A stretch of 64,000 bases of DNA, taken from the NCBI GenBank assembly GCA_038373865.1, contig JAXGGA010004508.1, positions 23,557 to 87,556 of the forward strand, given 5' to 3'. The DNA comes from Uloborus plumipes (lineage: Eukaryota > Arthropoda > Arachnida > Araneae > Uloboridae). Below, in pieces: positions 45,900 to 56,400 of this stretch (position 1 is its first letter; every line of letters begins with the position of its first letter). A program made the translations under genes and the position numbers. The notes below the pieces were generated by a model. The model saw nothing but the letters and a program-made list of their open reading frames with translations, ran no database searches and had not been told where the DNA came from.

Positions 45900-46766
45900 T
45901 TTGCGTGCAGGGGCGGCAAATAAGGGGGGAAAGAGGGGGCTGTTGCCTTCCCAAATATTTTCTGCAAAATGGTAAAAAACAAGCAAATTCAATTTATGTA
46001 TATCACGAATCAATGATCGCGCGAAAAATGAAATTTAGAAAGGTTGTCCATTTTCAATAAAAGTTGATGAAACTCGAAACTTTTTCCTCTAAAAGATTAT
46101 TTCAAAGAGAAAGGAATCGGAAATCTTAAGAAGAGCGTCCGGAGATTCGTGGGAATATTTCAACAGAATTCACAGTATACACATAAAGGATTTCCTCTAG
46201 TCCTGGTTCCTCAAGGCGCTCCTCTGGATTTTTCGTTGCCTGTGGATGGCACTTGAGGTAGGAAATAGCACAAGACACTGCATATTGATGAAAAACAAAA
46301 CTTTCTCTTGTTCCTGACTACAAACATTGCAGGTAAAAACTTGACTGAAAGTTAAAAAAAAATTCTACCCTATAAGTTGACATTTTGCGTGACAGCTTAT
46401 TGCAACATAATAAAATATTTGGACGTAACAATTTAAATTGTTTTAATAGCACTAATATTTCTTAATATTAAATCCATTTCAAGACTTCTTTCTGCTATGC
46501 AATATGTATTTTATTCCATACTAAGGTATTGTCAGCTCCGCTTAAACGAATACTGTCGGTTCCAAGAAATATTATTCGATTAAACGGGATATTTGATTAA
46601 GCGGGGATCTTTAACATTACGTCTATGGCATCAGTTCCGAAATATTTATTCGTATAAGTGGGGTATTCGTTTATCCGTTACCCGATTAAGCGGGGACGAC
46701 AGTACTTCATGTTTAAAAATCTCGCCCCTTCAAATGAAACGTTGAAATTCCGCCCCTGTTTGCGTG
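45900..46766. mobile_element. hAT-type element with 8-bp target duplication
   Basis: TTTGCGTG at 45900-45907 and 46759-46766 flanks 851 bp. The left end is CAGGGGCGG and the right end is CCGCCCCTG. No transposase frame is seen, so it is non-autonomous. It contains a nested pogo-like MITE at 46529-46702. Confidence 0.92.
46527..46704. mobile_element. Nested pogo/Tigger-like MITE, TA-flanked
   Basis: TA at 46527-46528 and 46703-46704 flanks 174 bp. The left end TTGTCAGCTCCGCTTAA and the complement of the right end CTGTCGTCCCCGCTTAA match imperfectly. The body repeats CGATTAAACGGGATATT-like words. TA duplication and CGATTAA/CGATTATCCG words are typical of pogo-type elements. Confidence 0.75.
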
Positions 46767-47734
46767 TATTGTATAGTATCAAACAATTCTTAAAATTATA
46801 AATTGTTCTCCTAACACCTTCACTCAAACAAATCAAGTCACTAATCCTGCAAAAACATAATTGGTAAAAAAATGTTGTTTTCGAGAAAAATTACTCCGCG
46901 ACTTAAATCCCGAATTCGAAACTAAAAAAAAAAAAAAACCTTTCTTGAAAATCAATAATTACGTAAAAGTAGCTGTAGAAAATATTTCAAAATACGAAAA
47001 AAAAAGAGTTTTAAAAACAGAAAACAGGCAGCTTCTGCTAGGTAAAAATGTATCAAGGTTTATGATTTTAAGGGCTTTATTTACGATTCTTCCTCCGATG
47101 CTTTAAGTAATCCTCTGCTCGGCTAATGGCCGAATCGATGTAATTCGCGATGCTCCGAGCAACGAAGCTGCTAAGACACGCTACTGTTTTCAATCCATAA
47201 AAGACCCACTTTTCATCGACATTCTGAGAAGAGTTTAGTTGAAGTAGTTCTGAAGAAAGTGGTATAGTCTTGATGATTATAAATTAAATGTTTTTTTTTT
47301 GATATAGTTGATCATGTGCAATGTAATAAATAATATTGAAACAAGTGGATGAATCAGTAATGCCTGACACTTGGTATTACTGATCACACTCAAATGATCT
47401 TTAAACTGCTGCATGTATACTATTAGTATGTGAATGTTTCGTAGATAATAAGCAAACACAAAATGATAACATGATACAGTTTTATGTATTACCGATTCAT
47501 CCATTGGCTTCAATATTTCCACTGCATAGCACATGATCAGCAAAATCAGCATAAAAAGACAATAACACAGAAAAATAAATTAAACCCCAAGCTTGAGGGC
47601 AAATTCATTGCAGCAGACTCTCTATATATTATAATTAAATTTTGAAGATTTCTAGAAACAATACGTAAATATTATTTTTTGCTTCAGTACATGCAATTAG
47701 TATACTTCAGTGACACGCAACTCATTTGTATAAT
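46767..47734. other. AT-rich sequence without recognised features
   Basis: At 47100-47200 a short GC-richer segment (TCCTCTGCTCGGCTAATGGC) stands out but has no ORF or splice support. The minus ORF at 47277-47552 has no family. Confidence 0.35.
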
Positions 47735-47875
47735 GCTCCTCTGGTAAGTTGACCTCCGACATTGACAATGTTTCCGTCTTTTTCGGGTCATAGGTAGGGG
47801 TAAGAGACACTAATTGAGTTGGGTTGCTTTCGTAGTTGTTTTACAAATTATTCCAACTCAAATCCTAGCCAATTA
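47735..47875. mobile_element. Fragment related to the 18627-19309 element
   Basis: TGCTCCTCTGGTAAGTTGACC and TCCGACATTGACAATGTTTCC match the ends of the element at 18627-19309, and the following 90 bases continue the match loosely. No second end was found before the next element begins at 47887, so it is a truncated copy. Confidence 0.65.
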
Positions 47876-47886
47876 ATTTTTTCTAC

Positions 47887-48748
47887 TAGGGGAATGTGGG
47901 ACAAAGTGAAATAGGTAAGATAACTTACCTGTTTAACAATGAACATTTGGAGATTTGATATGAATCTTCTTGTTCATAACGAAGGAATAATGTACTTTGT
48001 AATACAACTTGTGTTAAAATATTATTTTTTATTTTTGTCAGTTATTTTGCACCTTCTAAAAAAGGTGGAAAATTTCCACCTCAAGAAACCATGGGGAAAA
48101 GTGAAAAATAAAATATTTTTGTAGTGAAACATTTTGTATTTGATAATTAATAGAAATTTTCATCAAATTAATGTATAAATAAACGAATAAACGAATTATG
48201 AAATATATGATAAAAAAATAAATGGGTGAACAGAGAGAATGACTACTAAGATATATGAATGAATAAATAAAGAAGTGAATTAATAAGTAGAAGAATGCAA
48301 ATGAATTGAGAAATGAAGAAATAAGTAGTATGTGAGTTAATAAATGAATGAATAACTAAACGAAGTGAACTATTTCACTTTGTTCCGCGCGTAATTGACA
48401 AATCGCATTGAACATTTAAAATCAAAATCTGCTTCATATTAAATTAAATAACTACTGAATTACACATCAGTAGGCCTCAATTGTTACTGGAAATGATAAT
48501 AACAAGGATTTATCATTTTCTAATTACAAAAAATGCATATTGTTGAAAAACCACGAATTTCAATCAAATTTTGAAAATGGCTTGTCTATTTTTTTCGTTA
48601 ACCTTTAGAGCTATTTCTTTTTTTGACTGAAATCAACTCTTTCTATAGGAACATTGTAGAAATATTGCTAGATAAATGGCGGTCCAAATCAAAGTGTAAA
48701 TCTTATTTACACTTTGCCCCGCTATTTCACCTTGCCCCATGTTCCCCC
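47887..48748. mobile_element. TA-GGGG element with iterated GACAAAGTGAAATAG word
   Basis: TA at 47887-47888 is followed by GGGGAATGTGGGACAAAGTG. The right end, complemented, reads GGGGGAACATGGGGCAAGGT. The word ACTTTG/ACAAAGTGAAATAG recurs at 47901, 48368 and 48708-48735. About 860 bp, with (TGAA)n-like interior and no transposase. The right flank is CA, not TA, so the target duplication is damaged or the end is slightly off. Confidence 0.7.
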
Positions 48749-49705
48749 AAAATTTCGAAGTGAAACCAAGTGCTGTAAAAATACCTACGAGTTAAAATGT
48801 ACGAAATAAAGATTATTGTATTTTTAACTATCCTCTACATGTCTGCTATATATTCACACCATTTTCAAAAACATCAGATAGCGACAGTACAACAACATAC
48901 CACCAAATGACTAAATTTTATCCCACATTAAAAGCAATAAAACCGAAACAAAATTTTGAGTTTTGCATAAACATTTACCGTTAATTTTATTATTTATTCA
49001 ATCCTGAACCCCAAACATTCAAGCAAAGTCTTTATCATTGCATAAAAATTCTTTCCTTAAAAATAAAAGTAAAATTAGGAGATTTTTAATTAAGATTTCT
49101 CATCACTTAAATAATTATGTTGTGCAAAAACAACAATTTGATGAAAACTGCATATGTTTCATGCATTTGCTGGTGATCCTGCGAATCAAATATATGGCAC
49201 AGTGTAAATTTCTTTTAATACAAAGCATTTTGGGAATTCATGAAAATTTAATATCTGTCAAAATAGGAATGTATAGAAAAATACAAAAATCTCCAAGGTT
49301 TTTGAAGAAAATTTGAATCATGAAAATAAGCATTATGAAAAAGTGAAAATAAATTTTGATATTTTATAAGAATTATTCCACCCAACATTAAATGTTTTTT
49401 ATGCAGGCAATGAAAGATCTGATCAACAAGAAAATGAAGTCGGGCCTTTTTCAGCTGAACGTAAAAAATCCAGAAAAAAAAATGGAATTCATAAATAATG
49501 CATTGAAAATTCACTGTTAAATCCTTTTTAAACTTTTTTTTCTTAGTTTAATATCATCATGGCTCTTTTTTTTTACCAACAAAAAAACTAAGAAAAAAAA
49601 TCCACAACGCTACAGCAAACAGGCAGAGAAAGAAAAGATGATTATACTATATATATTCTTCATAAAACTAAACATTAACAAATCTTTAGTTGCACTGCTG
49701 AAAAT
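48749..49705. other. AT-rich sequence without recognised features
   Basis: The overlapping ORFs at 49038-49316 and 49248-49514 have no domain. Nothing else was seen. Confidence 0.4.
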
Positions 49706-49784
49706 GAATTATGCATGATTAAGGTTGCTTTCAGAAACACAAAATTATTTGCTAGAATGGCGTAGGAAGAGGTTAATCACATTC
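49703..49784. promoter_or_regulatory. Two-block module TTATGCATGATTAA / GGTTAATC, copy 2
   Basis: The first block at 49706 is identical to copy 1 over GAATTATGCATGATTAAG. GAGGTTAATCACATTC follows at 49769, exactly the same 63-base spacing as in copy 1. Sequence between the blocks is poorly conserved. Confidence 0.45.
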
Positions 49785-49785
49785 C

Positions 49786-50357
49786 TAGTTCTGTGGTGGG
49801 GAAAGGAATCCAAGAACGTATTTTTAATTATGAAATTTATTTAATCATTTTTTTCCTAGTTTAACCGAACTCCGAAATAATGCAATTAATATTCTGTTTA
49901 CTTTCGGATTTGCTCTTTTGGTATTCTTGGAGTAGAACAAATAACTCCGCCATTGCACCATTTTTTTTTCAAGCGTATCAATGTAATCGATATCAATTCA
50001 GAAGCCTGGGAAGTTCATAATAAAATAAAGCTAAGAATATTATGTTTCATTCGTCTGTGAGTGAATGAGTAGAAATATATTCAGTGTAATAACTGTTTAT
50101 AGTTTTCGGATAGAAAGCGAAGATAAGATCTGCGTTTTCTACACATTGAAAGGTCATGTTTATTTTATTTTCGCGAAGGCATATAAAGCAATTATTACAT
50201 TATCCGATTAAAATTTGACAGCAACGTCTTTAAAAAACAAAGTTCCACTTCCGGTAACATTTGTTGTATTTTGGAAGTAACATTAAACTTATCGTTTGCT
50301 TTGTTATACTTTAGTTTTTCTCGCCGTTCACTTAGCAGAATCTAAAAAATTAACTAT
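49786..50357. other. AT-rich sequence without recognised features
   Basis: No feature was recognised. Confidence 0.35.
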
Positions 50358-50450
50358 AGTACACTCTCGATTATCCGTGGTTGGGTGGCACGGATATCGC
50401 GGATAATGAAAATCGCGGATAATCCGAAAAAGCATAAAATAAGGGGAAAA
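50358..50450. mobile_element. pogo/Tigger-like terminal fragment
   Basis: TACACTCTCGATTATCCGTGG, then GATATCGCGGATAATGAAAA and CGCGGATAATCCGAAAAAGC, is the usual 5' end of pogo/Tigger elements. No matching right end was found, so it is truncated or solo. Confidence 0.6.
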
Positions 50451-50835
50451 GTGGATAAATAATTTCTTCTGCTGAAAAATATTTGCATTGCACTTAAACT
50501 GTGATATGTACAAACAGTGACGATAGATAGAGCATAAAAAATTATTTGTATTTAAGGTTCTCAAGCATATAAAATCTACAAAGAAGTGGCATTTACGGTA
50601 ACGCCCAGGTAACATAATTTATTGGATGAAGTATACACCGCACTCTCTTGGGTAAAAAATGTTAAGGAAAAACGCATTTTAAATTCGTGCTTTTTGGAAA
50701 AAAATCAGTTGATTTTGTTTGTTTCTTTCCGAGACCCTAGCGGACAATCGTGAGCTTATTGTATTAAGAATTGCTCTTTGAGTGAAGTAGGACATTTGCG
50801 ATTTTTGCGACAAACTAAGTACTAGTTGTGTTAAG

Positions 50836-51110
50836 AATGAGTAACCCGATTTGGATAGGCGTTGGACTTGTAACTGGTTGGCTCCAATGGGTTCAATCTC
50901 AGCCGGTCGAAGATCTACCATGTTCCCTAATGGTGGCTGGGTCACGTTATATATGTTCATGGTCACAAAGTCCTTCCAGTTTACCTTCCAAATCCGAACC
51001 CCTAGGGGTGCTGGATTAGGGGTTACTCGGTTCCTGCTCTGAATAAAAAAGCATAGCTCTCTTCAGGGTCACATCCAACCGGTTAATCCACATGTAGTGA
51101 TAGGTACAGG
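50836..51110 (+). mobile_element. tRNA-derived SINE
   Basis: The head reads TTGGATAGGCGTTGGACTTG and then TAAC at 50851-50874. This looks like a tRNA D-arm followed by an anticodon arm with loop CTTGTAA (TGT, Thr-like). The B-box-like GGGTTCAATCTC follows at 50889. The stems are imperfect, so it is not a functional tRNA gene. The body continues about 200 bases with no ORF of note and ends near GATAGGTACAGGGGAC; a clear tail or target duplication was not found. Confidence 0.65.
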
Positions 51111-51211
51111 GGACTCTGCAGTACATCAACTGTACATTTCGTATCACATACACAATTAAAAACATAATCTTTTTAGATTTCTCTAAAATTGAAATTCATT
51201 TTTCGAGGACA

Positions 51212-53153
51212 ACTGCGAACAGGGTTGCCAGATCTGAGAACCGTAAATACGGGACAGGCTTCTTGGGGTGAAGGCGGGGAATATTTTTATGGTGAGGATA
51301 GTTACTGGTTACGTTGTATTTTTAAGGGGTGATAAACATGTTATAATAGCTTTCAAAAGATTCCTCTCAATTTGTATGTTTATGGGTGAACACATTTTTG
51401 GATGAGCTTTTAACTCAAAAAATAAAGCAAATAATAGTAGTTCAGTATACAGATCGACGCTGATAGGAACAGGTGCTGAATAGTTTTTTACTTGCTCTAA
51501 CGATAAGAGAAACGGTGCAATTTGAGCAGTTTTCTTGATGAATGGGACTACTTAATCTGAAACAGTAATACAAGGAATCATGAAATAAAACTTGTTTCTT
51601 AATGTCACACCAGCCACTGGAGAAATCTGAATGAATTAAATAATTTAATGTGCCCTTAATCAACACGTGGATTTTATAATTGATCGAACATAGAATTAAA
51701 CGTAACAATTCAAACAAGCTAAAAGAAGCTAACAAAACCAAACTAAAATTCGAAACCTTAATGGTTAATAATAAATTAATCCTATATCTTCCAAACAAAT
51801 ATTTGCTATTTGATTTTAGCATTGCAATAATTCTTTTCAAATTTTTATGTGTCTTTAAGTTGTTATAAAATTCATTGCAACTTATAATTAATGAACTGGT
51901 AGTCACAATAAGTTCTGCTTTAATTAATTGAACATTTAATGAACTCTGCTTTAATTAACTGTTGCGTACGTCAGATCATTTCAAATTCATATGTGAAAAT
52001 ACTCGTTCAACAAATGAATTAGTCAGAGTATCGCAAAGTGTTGTCCGTGAACCCCGGGGGTCCGGGAGCTCATGTCAACGGGTCCGCGGCTCGTTTCTGC
52101 TAAGGCGCAAAAAATTGAAGGACGAATCGCAATATTTAAATTAAAAATGAAAGCACTTTTTTACAGAATTAAAAGCTCTTCTTTACGCAAACGCTCCAAT
52201 AGCCTCAATATTAACAGATATTTCCAATCCAATAATCTTAATCAAAGCATTACGAAACTGTCAGTTTAGGTTTGTGCCATTAGTTAAAATCCCAATACGT
52301 CATACTAATACAATTCATGTGAAAAACGAGCACACTTTTATTCGGCTAGAATTTCTTTGCTCACAAAATCCAAAAGTTCGTTATTTTTAAGAAACTTGTT
52401 GTAGAAATTAGGTTACATTTTTATTCCTCATTAAGTTTCGAATAGACTTTACTTCCATAGCTCAAAACAATGTTAAATAATGAAAACAAGGCAAGAGCTC
52501 TAAAAAATATACAGAACAATGAATAAATATATTAAAAGAAAAAAAAAAACGTAGAAACATTATAAAAACTATATTAAATAAATATTGAAATGTATCAAAG
52601 TTTTTTTTATTTTTCTGGATGGGGGGGGGGGGGGGTCTGCAATGTTAGTAATTTGTATTAAGGGCTCCGTGGAGGCCTGGACTTTGGGAGAATCTCGGAA
52701 TTGGATGGTGGAATGCTAAGACAAAAGGAAACAACTTTGAACGAATTTGGTAACTCGGAGCTTTTCTGAGCCAACGTCTACTTATCACCACTCATTTTTT
52801 TTTACGCAACAAAGATCCTATTAAGAACTTCCTTTGTTGATGAATACTCATCATATAGATCATCTACTGATACTTTATTTTTGATATGCAACTATTCTAC
52901 AATCGCTGACAAGTCTGAAAACTGCACCTTATCTATTAAATCCTTCGGTCTTAAAACAAAGGGGGATCTTTCATCTGTGAAATCAAACCAATTTCTCTAC
53001 TAATTTATAGCTGCTTCAAGACTTTTGGGATGCTTTAGTCAGAATACGGGACTTTAGCCGTCCCGTATGGAAGCTCCCCGGGACGCGGGAAAATTTTTCA
53101 AAATACGGGACTGTCCCTTGAAATCCGGGACGTATGGCAACCCTGACTGCGAA
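51212..53153. mobile_element. hAT-type element, 1926 bp, with perfect 8-bp target duplication
   Basis: ACTGCGAA at 51212-51219 and 53146-53153 flanks the element. The left end is CAGGGTTGCCAGAT and the right end is ATGGCAACCCTG. Subterminal words ATACGGGAC recur near both ends (51247, and 53043-53135 several times). The interior has a G(16) run at 52621 and minus and plus ORFs (51442-51906, 52072-52269) with no hAT dimerisation motif that I can see. It is probably non-autonomous or decayed. Confidence 0.93.
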
Positions 53154-53375
53154 GCACTTTAGATAAATAAAATAATGTACGAATGAAGGCTTTCACGGCC
53201 GGAGTAAATACTAGTTAAGGATTCCGGGCTGTTGTGCCGTGGTCTGAATGGCTTTAATCCATACGTTTCGATCGCAACTGCGGCGGTCATCTTCAGTGGG
53301 TGTCGTTGATTAATTTGGCGACTGATGCGAAATTTCGAACTGCTGCAAGATTTTAAATTGAAAACGCATCGCCCT

Positions 53376-53661
53376 CTACCTTCCGGCTCGAGATTGACAG
53401 ATGACTGGATGCCAAAGCTTGTTAACTTTTACTTCTTCCTCCTTCTTGTTAAAATTATTTAGGTGTTTGAAAATTTCAATGGCCTCTCTATTCAATCTGG
53501 GGAAATAATTTAAAGTCCGTGAAATTATTTTGGCCTCTTTGAATTTTATATCATGGATTCCATTACTGAAAGTATGCTCCGCGATCGCCGACTTTTCAGT
53601 CTGACCCAGCCGGCAATTTCTCTGATGCTCTTTGATTCTTGTATTAACGCTCCGTTTTGTT
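53376..53661 (-). pseudogene. Penelope-like element, GIY-YIG endonuclease C-terminal part
   Basis: The minus frame from TKRSVNTRIKEHQRNC onward through AIAEHTFSNGIHDIKF to the end KLWHPVICQSRAGR matches the C-terminal half of the plus-strand copy with few substitutions. The first 16 codons of the 110-codon frame, upstream of TKRS, are antisense of the adjoining copy and not part of the protein. The GIY and YIG strands are missing. It keeps the Arg in R-KEH and the downstream Glu region (AIAEH), but cannot act alone. Confidence 0.88.
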
Positions 53662-53663
53662 GA

Positions 53664-54542
53664 AATGACGAACTTTACCGATTTCTGACTCATATCAACA
53701 ACATACATGAGAATATTAAGTTTTCCATGGAAACTGAGAAGGACGGAATCTTACCATTTCTGGATGTCTGTGTCAGCCGGAGGGAAGACGGAACCCTTGG
53801 CCATTGTGTTTACCGCAAGCCAACACATACAGATCGCTATCTACACAAGGACTCCAATCACCATCCTCGACAAAAGAGGGGAGTGTTAAAAACACTTTTC
53901 GCCAGGGCCTCTAGAATCTGTGAACCGTCTGCTTTTGAAAATGAGCTTGCCCACCTTACTAATGTCTTCCAAGCCAATGGATTTTCTAAACAAGAAATTA
54001 AGAGAGCTTTCCACCCCACGACTGAAAGAAAGACGCCTAAAGAAGAACCGGTCAAGTCCATAGTCTACCTTCCCTACGTTGAGGACGTCACAGACCGAAT
54101 TGAAAGACTTTTACGTCGACATAATATTAAGACTGTTTTTAAGCCCTCCAATAGAATCAGCGACCTGCTGCGTTCAGTGAAAGATGCTAGAGATCCGTTG
54201 TCCGCCGCAGGAGTTTATAAGATCCCCTGTTCCTGTGGATTTGTTTATATCGGGACGACAAAACGGAGCGTTAGTACAAGAATCAAAGAGCATCAGAGAA
54301 ATTGCCGGCTGGGTCAGACTGAAAAGTCGGCGATCGCGGAGCATACTTTCAGTAATGGAATCCATGATATAAAATTCAAAGAGGCCAAAATAATTTCACG
54401 GACTTTAAATTATTTCCCCAGATTGAATAGAGAGGCCATTGAAATTTTCAAACACCCAAATAATTTTTACAAAAAGGAGGAAGAAGTACAAGTTAACAAG
54501 CTTTGGCATCCAGTCATCTGTCAATCTCGAACCGGAAGGTAG
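53664..54542 (+). pseudogene. Penelope-like element, RT thumb plus GIY-YIG endonuclease
   Basis: An open frame of about 292 codons with no start of its own. The first in-frame Met is at 53727, but homology starts earlier with NDELYRFLTHINNIHENIKF. LPFLDVCV and CVYRKPTHTDRYLH, in the C-terminal part of the Penelope reverse transcriptase, follow. Then comes KRAFHP and a charged linker, then the endonuclease: GVYKIPCSCGFVYIG (GIY-YIG core with a CSC motif between), then TRIKEHQRNC and AIAEH. The catalytic YADD region of the RT is absent, so this is a 5'-truncated insertion with an intact remaining frame ending in a TAG at 54540. Penelope enzymes use target-primed reverse transcription at nicked DNA, and 5' truncation is usual. 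Confidence 0.92.
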
Positions 54543-54710
54543 AGGGCGATGCGTTTTCAATTTAAAATCTTGCAGCAGTTCGAAATTTCGCATCAGTCGC
54601 CAAATTAATCAACGACACCCACTGAAGATGACTGCCGCAGTTGCGATCGAAACGTATGGATTAAAGCCATTCAGACCACGGCACAACAGCCCGGAATCCT
54701 TAACTAGTAT

Positions 54711-55508
54711 GTAAATAAAATAGTGTTTCTCAAAATGTATTACGTTCTGGCATTGTTGATGTATGAAATAATGGAGCATAAAAATGTTTTCTCCATTAAA
54801 TTCTAAAGACTATTTCTATAAACTTAGGTCCCAATAAAAAAATAAAACAAAATAAGTGGTTTGGAATTACTTGATAACAGGACTTAAAAATTGCAGCTAA
54901 TATCGTTATATTTATTTTATTTATTGGTCACTTCACTAGTTACCTTTATACAACGATGTTAAGATTAACAGAAATGTTTAAGAGCTGACTTTTTAGTGCA
55001 AGCCAAGCTTATAAAAAATGTTTTTATAATTAAGAATTTTTTTTTATGTTTTACTTTTAAATTTTTTCCTTTTGAAATTTATTTGAACTGAAGCATTTTG
55101 GAACTTAAAACAAGTTGACGCTTTACCTATGCTTGTTAAAAAAATAATAAAACGTTATTGACTTTCATTTTAGTAAAAATGTATTATTGCGCAATAGGAG
55201 ATAATATCTTATACTTACCATTATCTGCTCTAAATATCAAAATTGTATGCACGAACTTAAAAAGCAATTTGAAACCAGTATAGTGAAAAAAAAAAAAAAA
55301 CTTTAAAACTGATGACTAAACTTATATAAGAAAAACCTTCAAAACCAGTTTTGTTTAAATAGCCCAAAATCTGCCAATAGCTGCCCAAAATCTGCAAATA
55401 TTTGTTTGCTTACGTCCTGACTTAAAATAAATTTGTTAAATTTATTCGCCTAAATTTATAATAATTATTATTTTTCCTTGCATTTAGCAACGATTGAAAA
55501 GAGGAAAT
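54711..55508. other. AT-rich sequence without recognised features
   Basis: An A(15) run lies near 55288. No exon or paired repeat was seen. Confidence 0.4.
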
Positions 55509-55607
55509 ATGTTAACTTTGAAATTGGTATTATTATTATTATTTTTGGTTTTTGACAGCACATTGAAAGCGGAAATAAACGGTAGGAATTATGACAAAAA
55601 AAGTTAA
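55509..55607 (+). CDS. Candidate small ORF with signal-peptide-like start
   Basis: A 32-codon frame begins MLTLKLVLLLLFLVF followed by DSTLKAEIN, the shape of a secretory signal: short basic start, hydrophobic core, polar end. A possible donor G|GTAGGA occurs after codon 24, so it could be a first exon. The downstream Cys-rich ORF at 55653 lies close, but no acceptor joins the two in frame at a workable intron length. The codons are T-rich (TTA repeats), which chance A/T runs can mimic. Confidence 0.25.
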   Translation: MLTLKLVLLLLFLVFDSTLKAEINGRNYDKKS

Positions 55608-55652
55608 GAAAGTCTTTAATTAAAATAAATTTTGCCATCTCGAATTCAAATT

Positions 55653-55778
55653 ATGTTTTTTGCAATGACGGATTGCGATAGATGTGTGTGTACTCCTTCG
55701 CCACCGTATCCTGCATGGTGGTGCAGCGGGACTGTTGCAAACTGCGATACTATGCACTGCATGGGGCCACTGCATTAG
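55653..55778 (+). CDS. Candidate Cys-rich small ORF in a GC-rich island
   Basis: A 41-codon plus frame with six Cys at residues 8, 11, 13, 24, 31 and 36, including CDRCVCT and PYPAWWCSGT. The C-x2-C-x-C start followed by W-C recalls small von Willebrand C or similar disulfide domains, but no family is assigned. The surrounding 200 bases are GC-rich and open in another plus frame and on minus (55620-55808), so strand and coding status are uncertain. It could be an exon fragment, a repeat or a conserved non-coding block. Confidence 0.25.
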   Translation: MFFAMTDCDRCVCTPSPPYPAWWCSGTVANCDTMHCMGPLH

Positions 55779-56316
55779 CCGGTGAACAGGTCCTGGTTGG
55801 TGAAGCACCCTGATGCGAGACGTTGGCAGGATGCCAAACTGAACGAGAGACTACATGACGTATGGGGTCCAAAAAGAAAACATATAGCGATTTGACATTG
55901 TCAATAATAAAATCTCAAAAGAGAAATCCATACTTGTAGTTTGCGTTAAGATTGAAGTGAAAAAATGGTCACCGAAAGATTTATGAAGTTCTTCGTTGCT
56001 CTTAGTTTTTTCCTTATTTTTTATCTGTTTACGTTGAATGAGCCCTATTTAACAGTAACTTCAGCAAAATTTAAATGTACATTCCTCGCGTAGCTTTTCT
56101 TAAAAATATAGATAGCTTTTGCACGGAAAAAGGCGGAGAAAGAAAAAGGAACTTATATTTTGTGACATAAAAAATTACTCATTCTTTAAACTTCCTCCTT
56201 CCATTTTTACAAAATTTTGCCTTAAAACTTGCTCATTTGACACTTTAGATGATTAAAAATATCCACTTCTAAAACTTTTCATACAAACCCAGAACTGTAA
56301 GATCTCATATATCCTG
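55779..56316. other. GC-rich flank then AT-rich sequence
   Basis: The GC-rich island runs on to about 55870 (GATGCGAGACGTTGGCAGGA) and then ends. Nothing else was recognised. Confidence 0.35.
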
Positions 56317-56317
56317 G

Positions 56318-56400
56318 ATGAATTATGCATACCCGAAAAAAAGTTCTCCAAATATAATCTTATTTCGCAACTCCATAGAAAAAATAATTTAATCACATTC
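56318..56400. promoter_or_regulatory. Two-block module TTATGCAT / TTAATC, copy 3 (diverged)
   Basis: ATGAATTATGCAT at 56318 is shared with copies 1 and 2, while the GATTAAG half is replaced by ACCCGAA. TTTAATCACATTC follows at about 56388, 69 bases from the first block against 67 in the other two copies. Confidence 0.35.

Larger units (their letters stand above)
53183..54710. mobile_element. Penelope-like retroelement, two 5'-truncated copies joined 5' to 5'
   Basis: A minus-oriented copy (about 53183-53661) abuts a plus-oriented copy (53662-54708). The 3' regions form an inverted repeat over at least 150 bases: ACTAGTTAAGGATTCCGGGC at the left is matched by its complement at the right end. 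The junction is abrupt, with the minus copy starting inside the endonuclease domain and the plus copy starting in the reverse transcriptase thumb. It begins only about 30 bases after the hAT target duplication. Confidence 0.92.

Noticed and set aside
50851..50925. Possible functional tRNA-Thr gene
   Set aside because: The acceptor and D stems do not pair and the B box is imperfect; a SINE head fits better.
51442..51906. 154-codon minus ORF as a hAT transposase
   Set aside because: No hAT dimerisation or catalytic motif is visible; the composition is that of A/T-rich non-coding DNA.
53660..53708. N-terminal 16 residues of the minus Penelope ORF
   Set aside because: They are antisense of the adjoining plus-strand copy, not part of the endonuclease.
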